A stretch of 64,000 bases of DNA from Lentisalinibacter orientalis (GTDB lineage Bacteria; Pseudomonadota; Gammaproteobacteria; Steroidobacterales; Woeseiaceae). The stretch lies in assembly GCF_040706535.1 (NCBI RefSeq), contig NZ_JAPDRJ010000003.1, forward strand, positions 124,001 through 188,000, given 5' to 3'. The notes under the pieces were generated by a model. The model searched no databases, had not been told where the DNA came from, and saw nothing but the letters and a program-made list of their open reading frames with translations. The position numbers and the translations under genes are program-made. Below are positions 24,776 to 31,844 of this stretch, in pieces. Position 1 is the first letter of the stretch; the number at the start of each line of letters is the position of its first letter.

Positions 24776-26038
24776 ATGGGCGCGCTGTGGCTGCTCGCGC
24801 TCGTCCTCGTGCTGCTGGCCCTGCGGCAGAACCTGCTGGTCATCCTCGGTACGGCCGTCGCCTACCTGTACCTGTTCTACACCGAGGACGAGCTCGGCTT
24901 CATCGTGCTGGATGCCTGGGGCGCGCTGAACAAGGAAGTCCTGCTGTCGATTCCGCTGTTCATCCTGGCCGGCAACATCATGGCCAAGGGCGGCATGGCG
25001 CTGCGCCTGGTGCGGCTGGTCAAGGCGCTCACGGGACCCGTGCCCGGCGGCCTGGCCATCGCCACGGTGCTCTCCTGCGCCATCTTCGCGGCCATCTCCG
25101 GCTCGGGCACGGTAACGCTGCTCGCAGTGGGCGCGGTGATGTATCCGGCGCTGTTGCAGGCCGGCTACGGCAAGCGCTTCTCGCTGGGCGCGCTGACCTC
25201 GGCCGGCACGCTGGGAATCATCGTGCCGCCATCGATCCCGCTCATCCTGTACGGGGTGATGACGCAGACCTCGATCGCCGATCTGTTCATCGCCGGACTC
25301 GGCCCGGCGCTGCTGCTGACCGGCCTGATGGCGGCCTACGCGGTGGCCGTGAACTGGCATCGCGACCGTCAGCCTATCGTGTATGCGGAGGTGCGCGAGG
25401 CCGCCTGGCACGGCGTGCTGGCGCTGTTGATGCCGGTGATCATCCTCGGCGGGATCTATACGGGCCACTTCACCGCGACGGAATCGGCCGCCGTCGCCGT
25501 CGTCTACGCGCTCCTGGTCGAGGTGCTGGTGCATCGGCAACTCGGCCTCAGGGACGTCGCCGAGGTCATGGCCGATACCGGACGGCTGCTGGGCGGACTG
25601 TTCCCGGTGCTGATGCTGGCGCTGGCGCTGAACGTCTTCTTCACCTACCAGAAGGTGCCGGAACAACTGGTGGACTGGCTCAGCGGGCAGATCGACAGCC
25701 GGGTGGCCTTCCTGCTGATCGTCAACGTCTTCCTGCTGATCGTCGGCTGCATCATGGATATCGGCTCGGCCATACTGATCCTCGCGCCGATGCTGATGCC
25801 GCTGGCCGCCGCCCAGGGCATCGACCCCGTGCACTTCGGCATCATCATGGTGGTCAACCTCGAGATCGGCTACCTGACGCCGCCGCTGGGCCTGAACCTG
25901 ATCGTCGCGCTCGGGGCATTCCGGGAGAACTTCTGGCTCATCTGCCGGGCCGTGGTGCCGTTCCTTCTGTTGATGCTCGTCGGCCTGGCGGTGGTATCCT
26001 TCTGGCCCGAGCTGTCCCTGTTCCTCATCGACGACTGA
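24776..26038 (+). CDS. dctM: TRAP transporter large permease (DctM)
   Basis: A 420-residue polytopic inner-membrane protein, the ion-coupled transport subunit of a TRAP system. It shows the DctM signatures LLSIPLFILAGNIMAKGGMA, ISGSGTVTLLAVGAVMYPAL (the alternating Gly/Ser transport motif), GTLGIIVPPSIPLILYGVM and the C-terminal NLEIGYLTPPLGLNLIVA. Length fits the usual 420-430 residues and about 11-12 spans. It is coupled to dctQ. Sodium-driven uptake of an organic acid is expected from the family; substrate unknown. Confidence 0.95.
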   Translation: MGALWLLALVLVLLALRQNLLVILGTAVAYLYLFYTEDELGFIVLDAWGALNKEVLLSIPLFILAGNIMAKGGMALRLVRLVKALTGPVPGGLAIATVLSCAIFAAISGSGTVTLLAVGAVMYPALLQAGYGKRFSLGALTSAGTLGIIVPPSIPLILYGVMTQTSIADLFIAGLGPALLLTGLMAAYAVAVNWHRDRQPIVYAEVREAAWHGVLALLMPVIILGGIYTGHFTATESAAVAVVYALLVEVLVHRQLGLRDVAEVMADTGRLLGGLFPVLMLALALNVFFTYQKVPEQLVDWLSGQIDSRVAFLLIVNVFLLIVGCIMDIGSAILILAPMLMPLAAAQGIDPVHFGIIMVVNLEIGYLTPPLGLNLIVALGAFRENFWLICRAVVPFLLLMLVGLAVVSFWPELSLFLIDD

Positions 26039-26120
26039 GGGACGGGACGGCCGCGAAGAAAAAGCAGCGGCGTTGCGCACGAAGACCGCCGCATAACGGT
26101 TTCCAGAGAGGAGAGAGCAA

Positions 26121-26603
26121 ATGGCTATCAGTCCCGGAGAACGCATGCCCGAGGGAACGTTCGGCGTGATGACGTCGGAGGGTCCCGGACAGATGACGAC
26201 CGACGAGCTGTTCAGCGGCAGGAAGGTGGTGCTTTTCGCCGTGCCGGGCGCGTTCACCCCCACGTGTTCCATGAATCATCTGCCCGGCTACGTCGAGCAT
26301 GCCGACGAATTCGCCGGCAAGGGCATCGATGCCATCGCCTGCATGTCGGTCAACGACGCGTTCGTGATGGGTGCCTGGGGCAAGGATCGGGGCGTCGGCG
26401 ACAAGGTGCTGATGCTCGCCGACGGCAATGGTGACTACACGCGGAAACTCGGTCTCGAGCTCGACGCCAGCGGTTTCGGCATGGGCCAGCGCAGCCAGCG
26501 ATTCGCCATCCTGGTCGACGACGGCGTGGCGAAAGTGGTCAACGTCGAGGCGCCCGGGCAGTTCGAGGTGAGTTCGGCGGAGACGATGCTGGCGGCGGTC
26601 TGA
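26121..26603 (+). CDS. Peroxiredoxin (Prx5 type)
   Basis: A 160-residue thiol peroxidase of the Prx5/AhpE-like group. The peroxidatic cysteine is C49 in PGAFTPTCSMNHLPGY; supporting motifs are KVVLFAVPG and FVMGAWGKDRGV. It reduces hydrogen and alkyl peroxides using a glutathione or thioredoxin donor. GGAGAG precedes the ATG. It follows dctM by 82 bases and precedes an MDR reductase by 8 bases, so these genes may be cotranscribed. The nearby glutathione transferase and AhpD-like gene give the area an oxidative-stress flavour. Confidence 0.93.
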   Translation: MAISPGERMPEGTFGVMTSEGPGQMTTDELFSGRKVVLFAVPGAFTPTCSMNHLPGYVEHADEFAGKGIDAIACMSVNDAFVMGAWGKDRGVGDKVLMLADGNGDYTRKLGLELDASGFGMGQRSQRFAILVDDGVAKVVNVEAPGQFEVSSAETMLAAV

Positions 26604-26611
26604 GCGACGCA

Positions 26612-27628
26612 GTGACCGCGTCGGTCAATCGCCGGGTCGTCCTGGCACGGGTCCCGGACGGCGTCCCGGTGCCGGAGGACTTCCGCCTGACGGAGGGTGA
26701 GGTGCCGGAAGCCGGCGAGGGCGAATTCGTCTCGCGCACGCTCTGGCTGTCGCTCGACCCCTACGTCCGCGGCGTGATCTCCGGCCGTCACATCTCCGCT
26801 GACAAGGTCGGACCGGGCGACGTGGTGGTGGGCAGCACCGTATCGGAGATCGTGGCCTCCCGGCACCCGGATTACCGGCCCGGGATGCTCGTTGCCGACC
26901 GCAACGGCTGGCAGGAGTACGGCCTGTCGGACGGGGAGGGTGTGCGCGTCCTCGATGCGGACGGGCCGCCCCCGTCGCTCGCCCTGGGCATCCTCGGCAT
27001 GCCGGGCCTGACCGCCTGGGCCGGCCTGAAGTTCCTGGCCCGTCCCGGGGCCGGCGAAACGGTGGTGGTCTCCGCGGCGGCGGGACCGGTCGGCAGCATG
27101 GTCGGCCAGATCGCGCGTCTGAGCGGCGCGCGGGCGGTCGGCATCGCGGGTTCGGCGGAAAAGTGCGAGCTGGTGACCGGGACCTTCGGCTTCGACGATT
27201 GCATCGACTACCGCCGGGAGAATCTGCGGCAACGCCTGGCGGCCACATGCCCGGACGGCATCGATGTCTATTTCGACAACGTCGCGGGGGATACCCTCGC
27301 GGCCGTGCTGGGCAATCTGGCGCTCGGTGCACGCATCGTGCTCTGCGGCATGATCGACCAGTACAATCGCAGCGGCGAGCCGCCGCCGGGCCCGAACCTC
27401 GGACCGGTGATCGGCGCCCGCGCCCATATTCACGGGCTCGTGGTCTACGACTACTACGACCGCTGGGACGAATTCGCGGCGGAGGCCGGGGCCTGGTACC
27501 GGGACGGCCTGATCCGGGCCCGGGAGGACGTCACGGACGGTCTTCGGAATGCGCCGGAGGCGTTCTGCCGCCTGATGCGGGGCGAGAATGTCGGCAAGGC
27601 CCTGGTCAGGGTGGCGGAGGCAGCCTGA
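26612..27628 (+). CDS. NADP-dependent MDR oxidoreductase (CurA/prostaglandin-reductase type)
   Basis: A 338-residue zinc-independent medium-chain reductase of the leukotriene B4 12-hydroxydehydrogenase/CurA/YncB group, which reduces the double bond of enones or enals with NADPH. Diagnostic segments are LWLSLDPYVRGVISGR, LGILGMPGLTAWAGLKFL, VVVSAAAGPVGSMVGQIA (nucleotide binding), IDVYFDNVAGDTL and RIVLCGMIDQYN. The start is GTG at 26612, eight bases after the peroxiredoxin stop, and its TGA overlaps the next ATG by one base. The substrate is not known. Confidence 0.9.
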   Translation: MTASVNRRVVLARVPDGVPVPEDFRLTEGEVPEAGEGEFVSRTLWLSLDPYVRGVISGRHISADKVGPGDVVVGSTVSEIVASRHPDYRPGMLVADRNGWQEYGLSDGEGVRVLDADGPPPSLALGILGMPGLTAWAGLKFLARPGAGETVVVSAAAGPVGSMVGQIARLSGARAVGIAGSAEKCELVTGTFGFDDCIDYRRENLRQRLAATCPDGIDVYFDNVAGDTLAAVLGNLALGARIVLCGMIDQYNRSGEPPPGPNLGPVIGARAHIHGLVVYDYYDRWDEFAAEAGAWYRDGLIRAREDVTDGLRNAPEAFCRLMRGENVGKALVRVAEAA

Positions 27629-28293
27629 TGCTCTACGATCTGCTCGTGCTCGTGCACGTGATCCTGTTCGCCTACTGGCTCGGCGGCGACCTGGGCGTGT
27701 TCTACGCCAGCCGCTTCGTCTCCAATCCCGACCTCGGGCGCGAGGCGCGCAAGACTGCGGCGGCCATCATGCTGGCGGTCGACATGTCGCCGCGCATCTG
27801 CATGGTGCTGATTCTCCCCGCCGGCCTGCACCTGGCCGCCATCCGCCAGCAGCTGCCGCTGTCCGATGCGGCGCTGGCCCTGATGTGGGTCGCGTCGTTC
27901 GTCTGGCTGGCGCTGGTGCTGGCGGTGCACTTCGTGCATGCGCCGCCGGCGGCCCGCGCACTTCAGCGCACGGATTTCGGGCTGCGTCTCGTGGTCATCG
28001 CCGCCACGGCGGGTGCCGCCGTGTGGCACATTGTGGATCCGGCCTGGATCCGCGGCGACTGGATCGCGCTGAAACTGCTCCTCTTCGCCGTGACGGTGGG
28101 CTGCGGTCTGGCGATCCGCATCGCGCTGAAGCCCTTCGGTCCCGCGTTCGCCAGCCTGATGGAGGAGGGGTCCCGGCCGGCGACCGAGGGAGCCATCCAG
28201 CGCAGCCTCACCCGCGCGCGCCCCTTCGTTATCGTGATCTGGGTCGCGCTGGTACTCGAAGCGGCGCTCGGGATCTTCCAGCGGCCCGTCTAG
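27628..28293 (+). CDS. Polytopic membrane protein, paralogue of the one at 20355
   Basis: A 221-residue membrane protein with about six hydrophobic spans. Its opening (YDLLVLVHVILFAYWLGGDL then GVFYASR) aligns with that of the protein at 20355 (YGLLDYLHILLLVFWLGTDL then GVLLAAR). Both continue with a PRI motif and share a WIALK- or WLALK-type segment near the C-terminus. A conserved histidine in the first span and another near the third suggest possible metal or haem contact, as in CopD-like proteins, but this is only a hint. It overlaps the MDR reductase by one base, so it belongs to that transcript. Function unknown. Confidence 0.72.
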   Translation: MLYDLLVLVHVILFAYWLGGDLGVFYASRFVSNPDLGREARKTAAAIMLAVDMSPRICMVLILPAGLHLAAIRQQLPLSDAALALMWVASFVWLALVLAVHFVHAPPAARALQRTDFGLRLVVIAATAGAAVWHIVDPAWIRGDWIALKLLLFAVTVGCGLAIRIALKPFGPAFASLMEEGSRPATEGAIQRSLTRARPFVIVIWVALVLEAALGIFQRPV

Positions 28294-28324
28294 CACCGGT
28301 CTGCAGACGCGCACGATGCCCGGA

Positions 28325-28350
28325 TGCGGCGGACGGGGACGCCCGCCGCA
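28325..28350. terminator. Possible bidirectional hairpin between convergent genes
   Basis: TGCGGCGG (28325-28332) and CCGCCGCA (28343-28350) form a perfect 8-bp stem with a 10-base loop between the ends of the membrane-protein gene and etfA. No T-tract follows on either strand, so termination would need another factor. Confidence 0.35.
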
Positions 28351-28361
28351 CCCGCGGCCGA

Positions 28362-29306
28362 TCAGCTGCCCAGCTCGTCCTCGAGCTCCGGGATGGCCTT
28401 GAACAGGTCGGCCACCAGGCCGATGTCCGCCACCTCGAAGATGGGCGCATCCTCGTCCTTGTTGATCGCGACGATGGTGCCGGCGTCCTTGATGCCGGTG
28501 AGATGCTGGATGGCGCCCGAGATGCCGATGGCGATGTAGAGTTCCGGCGCGATGATCTTGCCGGTCTGACCCACCTGCAGTTCGTTGGGCACGTAACCCG
28601 CGTCCACGGCCGCCCGGGAGGCGCCCACGGCCGCGCCGAGCTTGTCGGCCAGCTTGAAGATGATCTCGAAGTTCTCCTCGCTGCCGAGCGCCCGGCCGCC
28701 GGACACCACGCGCGGGGCGGTGGCCAGATCCGGCCGGTCCGACGAGCCCGCCTGCAGCTCCAGCCAGCGGGTATGCGTGGGCAGCTCGGCGCCGACCGAG
28801 GCCGCCTCAACCTCGGCGCTGCCGCCGTCCGCCGCCGCCTGGTAGGAGGCGGCGCGCACCGTGGCCACCAGCGTCTTGTCCTGCGGCGCCTTCACCGTGA
28901 TGATCGCGTTGCCGGCGTAGATGGGCCGCTTGAACTCGTACGGCCCCAGCACTTCCATGACGTCGGAGATCTGGTTAACGCCGAGCAGCGCCGCCACCCG
29001 GGGCATGAGGTCCTTGCCGAAGCTGGTGGACGGCCCGAGGACGTGGCTGTAGCCGTCGGCGAGCTCGACCACCTGGGGCGCCAGAACCGCGCCGAGGGCA
29101 TGCTCGTTGGCGTCGTTCTCGACCGTGAGCACCTTCGCCACACCGTCGATGCCGGCCGCCTGTTCCGCCACGGCGGCGGCATCCTTCGCGAACACGGCGA
29201 CGTGGATCTCGGCGCCCTCGATACCGGAGGCGCATTTGACGCACTTCGGCGTGCTCGGGTTCAGCGATTGCCGGTCGTGTTCCGCAATGATCAGTACTTT
29301 AGCCAT
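28362..29306 (-). CDS. etfA: Electron transfer flavoprotein alpha subunit
   Basis: A 314-residue ETF alpha/FixB subunit. The N-terminus (MAKVLIIAEHDRQSLNPSTP) and the C-terminal FAD domain (VSGGRALGSEENFEIIFKLA, GAAVGASRAAVDAGYVPNE, LYIAIGISGAIQHLTGIKDA, IVAINKDEDAPIFEVADIGL) match the family closely. With EtfB it accepts electrons from acyl-CoA dehydrogenases and passes them to ETF:quinone oxidoreductase. It is translationally coupled to etfB by a one-base overlap. Three acyl-CoA dehydrogenases in this window are natural partners. Confidence 0.97.
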   Translation of the reverse strand: MAKVLIIAEHDRQSLNPSTPKCVKCASGIEGAEIHVAVFAKDAAAVAEQAAGIDGVAKVLTVENDANEHALGAVLAPQVVELADGYSHVLGPSTSFGKDLMPRVAALLGVNQISDVMEVLGPYEFKRPIYAGNAIITVKAPQDKTLVATVRAASYQAAADGGSAEVEAASVGAELPTHTRWLELQAGSSDRPDLATAPRVVSGGRALGSEENFEIIFKLADKLGAAVGASRAAVDAGYVPNELQVGQTGKIIAPELYIAIGISGAIQHLTGIKDAGTIVAINKDEDAPIFEVADIGLVADLFKAIPELEDELGS

Positions 29307-30055
29307 CAGACCAGCCCCTTTTCCTTCAGTGCATTTACCAGCCCCGCGACGTTTTCCACCATGATGCCCTTCTGGCGCTGGGGCGGCGGCTCGTAGGCGG
29401 TGATCTCGAAGTCGGCCCCCACGCTGACCCCGAGGTCGTCGGTGCTCATGGTCTCGAGCGGCTTCTTCTTCGCCTTCATGATGTCCGGCAGCTTCACGTA
29501 GCGCGGTTCGTTCAGGCGCAGATCCGCAGTGACCACGGCCGGCAGGTCCACCTCGATCACCTCCAGCCCGACGTCCACCTCACGGGTGATCTTCGCCTTG
29601 CCGTCGGCGAGCTCCAGGCCCGAGCAGAACGTCGCCTGGGGGCGGTCCCAGAGCGCGGCCAGCATCTGACCGGTCTGGTTGGCGTCGTTGTCGATGGCCT
29701 GCTTGCCGAGGATCACCAGTCCCGGCTCCTCCTTGTCGATGAGGGCCTTGAAGACCCGGGCGGCGCTGAGCGGGTCCACGGCCTCGGCGGTCTCGACCAG
29801 AATGGCGCGATCGGCACCCATGGCGAGGCCGGTGCGCAGCTGCTGCTGGGCCTCGCCGGGCCCGATGGAGACCACCACGACCTCGCTGGCGTCGCCGCGC
29901 TCCTTGATGCGCAGCGCCTCCTCGAGCGCGATCTCGTCGAAGGGGTTGATGCTCATCTTCACCCCTTCGGTCTCCACGCCACTGCCGTCCGATTTGACCC
30001 GGACGCGGACGTTGTAGTCGACGACCCGCTTCAGTCCTACCAGAATCTTGTCCAC
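29306..30055 (-). CDS. etfB: Electron transfer flavoprotein beta subunit
   Basis: A 249-residue ETF beta/FixA subunit, which binds AMP and docks with EtfA. Recognisable parts are KILVGLKRVVDYNVRVRV, MSINPFDEIALEEALRIKE, DNDANQTGQMLAALWDRPQA and LPAVVTADLRLNEPRYVKLP. The start is GTG at 30053-30055 with GAGGAGAAG upstream, which gives the standard family length; an open frame runs further upstream without similarity. It is the first gene of etfBA, divergent from the sulfurtransferase at 30187. Confidence 0.96.
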   Translation of the reverse strand: MDKILVGLKRVVDYNVRVRVKSDGSGVETEGVKMSINPFDEIALEEALRIKERGDASEVVVVSIGPGEAQQQLRTGLAMGADRAILVETAEAVDPLSAARVFKALIDKEEPGLVILGKQAIDNDANQTGQMLAALWDRPQATFCSGLELADGKAKITREVDVGLEVIEVDLPAVVTADLRLNEPRYVKLPDIMKAKKKPLETMSTDDLGVSVGADFEITAYEPPPQRQKGIMVENVAGLVNALKEKGLV

Positions 30056-30117
30056 GAATACTTCTCCTCGGGGGTGCGTGTCGGCACCCTTGTTGGATGA
30101 CACATGCAAACACGTTA

Positions 30118-30145
30118 TTGTCACTGACCGACGCCGGAGTGACAA
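30118..30145. repeat. Inverted repeat in the etfB/sulfurtransferase gap
   Basis: TTGTCACT (30118-30125) and AGTGACAA (30138-30145) are perfect 8-bp inverted arms, centre to centre 20 bases, in the 131-base divergent intergenic region. The spacing of two helical turns suits a dimeric regulator, but a hairpin is equally possible. No clear sigma-70 promoter was seen beside it. Confidence 0.45.
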
Positions 30146-30186
30146 GGTGCTGCAATGCAGCGAAAACGGCAACCGTCGACCACCCG

Positions 30187-31035
30187 ATGTCCGAAACCCC
30201 GCTCATAGACCCCGCCGAACTCTCCGCCCTCGCGGCCAACGACCGCCTGTGCATCGTCGACTGCCGTTTCGTGCTGTCCGAGCCGGACGCCGGGCGCAGG
30301 GCGTACGGGGAGGGGCACCTGCCCGGGGCGGTCTATGCGCATCTCGACGACGACCTCGCGGGCCCGGTGACACCGCTGAGTGGCCGCCATCCGCTGCCGG
30401 ATCCCGACCACTTCGCCGCGCTGCTCGGCGCCTGGGGCATCCGTCCCGACACGCTGGTCGTCGCCTATGACGACGCCTCCGGGGCGCTGGCGTCACGCCT
30501 GTGGTGGATGCTGGGCTGGGTAGGGCACGAGCGGCGGCGGGTCCTCGACGGGGGCATCGACGCCTGGCTTGCCGCAGGACTGGCGCTGACCGTCGCCGAG
30601 CCGTCGCCGCCCGGTGCACCGGCTTACCCGGTGCGGCCGGACCCGGAGCGGGTGGCCGGCACGGCAGCGGTGCTGGAGGCATTGGCGGCCGGAGTGCCGG
30701 TGCTCGATGCGCGCGCCCGGGACCGCTTCCTGGGCCGGCAGGAACCCATCGACCCCGTGGCCGGCCATATCCCGGGATCGCTGAATCATCCCTTCTCCGC
30801 CAACCTGGCCGACGACGGGCGCTTCCTGCCCCCCGCCGAGCTGGCCGCCCGGCTCGCTCGGCTCGGCGTGGGGGAGGATGGCCGCGCGGTCTCGCTGTGC
30901 GGCTCCGGCGTTACCGCCTGCCACACCATCCTCGCCGCCGCCGTCGCCGGGCTGCCCGAGCCCCGCCTGTATCCGGGCAGCTGGAGCGAGTGGATACGCG
31001 ATCCGGAGCGTCCGGTGGCCTCCGGGCGGGACTGA
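30187..31035 (+). CDS. sseA: Thiosulfate/3-mercaptopyruvate sulfurtransferase (two rhodanese domains)
   Basis: A 282-residue protein with tandem rhodanese domains, residues about 5-130 (inactive, AHLDDDLAGPVTPLSGRHPL) and 150-280 (active). The catalytic cysteine is C238 in the loop LCGSGVTACH; that loop is typical of the mercaptopyruvate/thiosulfate sulfurtransferase family, and the choice between the two donors cannot be made safely. The linking segment RDRFLGRQEPIDPVAGHIPG is characteristic. The enzyme transfers sulfur to cyanide or thiols. The ATG at 30187 lacks a strong Shine-Dalgarno; the open frame extends upstream to 30097. Confidence 0.9.
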   Translation: MSETPLIDPAELSALAANDRLCIVDCRFVLSEPDAGRRAYGEGHLPGAVYAHLDDDLAGPVTPLSGRHPLPDPDHFAALLGAWGIRPDTLVVAYDDASGALASRLWWMLGWVGHERRRVLDGGIDAWLAAGLALTVAEPSPPGAPAYPVRPDPERVAGTAAVLEALAAGVPVLDARARDRFLGRQEPIDPVAGHIPGSLNHPFSANLADDGRFLPPAELAARLARLGVGEDGRAVSLCGSGVTACHTILAAAVAGLPEPRLYPGSWSEWIRDPERPVASGRD

Positions 31036-31144
31036 ACGGCGCGCACCCGGCGCCGGGAACCGGCGGCGCCCACGGCTGTCTTATTTCTGCAACAGCCCGT
31101 TGATGCAGGATCTTGTCCGGCATCATAGCCGCTCGTAAAGTAAT

Positions 31145-31630
31145 ATGTATCATTTATTTATAGCTTTTTTATTATGCATTTTCTCGCTTGTGGCAGGCGC
31201 CGACGAACGGGTGGAGGCCTCGCCGCAGGCGCTTCTCGAGCCCGCTAACGATTGCATCTTCGCGCGATCCGTCAGAGACTACACTCCGCTCGATCGGTCG
31301 CACCTGATCCTGTGGGGACCCTCCCACAAGCGAGCCTACCTGGTCACGGTGACCGGTGCCGCCACGAGCCTCAGGACCGACTGGCGCATCGCTTTCAGGA
31401 CGCGGGATACGCGTCTCTGCCCTTGGGGTGGCGATGCGATCTTCGTCGACGATCCGGTGCAGCGCGAGCTGCGGATCGCCTCGATCCGCGAGATCAGTGA
31501 CCGCGACGTCGACACGCTGATGGTCCACTTCGGCCGCCGAGAGGCCGAGGAACAAAAGGCGCCGGAGCCGGCCGACGTGCCGGACGCCGGGGTCGAAGAG
31601 CTGGACAGGCCGATACCCAGCCCGCAATAG
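31145..31630 (+). CDS. Secreted protein, DUF6491-like
   Basis: A 161-residue protein with a signal peptide (YHLFIAFLLCIFSLVAGADE). The mature part contains DCIFARSVRDYTPLDRSHLI, AYLVTVTGAATSL, DTRLCPWGGDAIFVDDP and IASIREISDRDVDTLMVHF, a layout like DUF6491 proteins with paired cysteines. It is probably periplasmic. The role is unknown. The first 20 codons and the bases just upstream are strikingly AT-rich against the surroundings. No Shine-Dalgarno is apparent before ATG 31145. A strong intrinsic terminator follows at 31678, so it is likely a single-gene transcript. Confidence 0.7.
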   Translation: MYHLFIAFLLCIFSLVAGADERVEASPQALLEPANDCIFARSVRDYTPLDRSHLILWGPSHKRAYLVTVTGAATSLRTDWRIAFRTRDTRLCPWGGDAIFVDDPVQRELRIASIREISDRDVDTLMVHFGRREAEEQKAPEPADVPDAGVEELDRPIPSPQ

Positions 31631-31677
31631 CGGGTCCGACCTGTCTCGCGATCCGCGCATCATCTCCGTGCGGACCC

Positions 31678-31711
31678 ACCCGGGTGGCCCGTCAGGGTCA
31701 CCCGGGTTTTT
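31678..31711 (+). terminator. Intrinsic terminator after the DUF6491-like gene
   Basis: ACCCGGGTG (31678-31686) and CACCCGGGT (31699-31707) form a perfect 9-bp stem with a 12-base loop, followed by TTTTTA. It lies 48 bases after the stop codon at 31630. Confidence 0.88.
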
Positions 31712-31844
31712 ATTGGCCCGGGTTTCATCGTGCCGGGGCCTGTCGGCGGCGCGCGGCATGGGGATTTGACTTTCCCGGCCGAGGACCTAAAGTGTCAGGC
31801 CATCCTGACACAGACGCGCGCGAAGACGCGCACGAAACCGCCCC

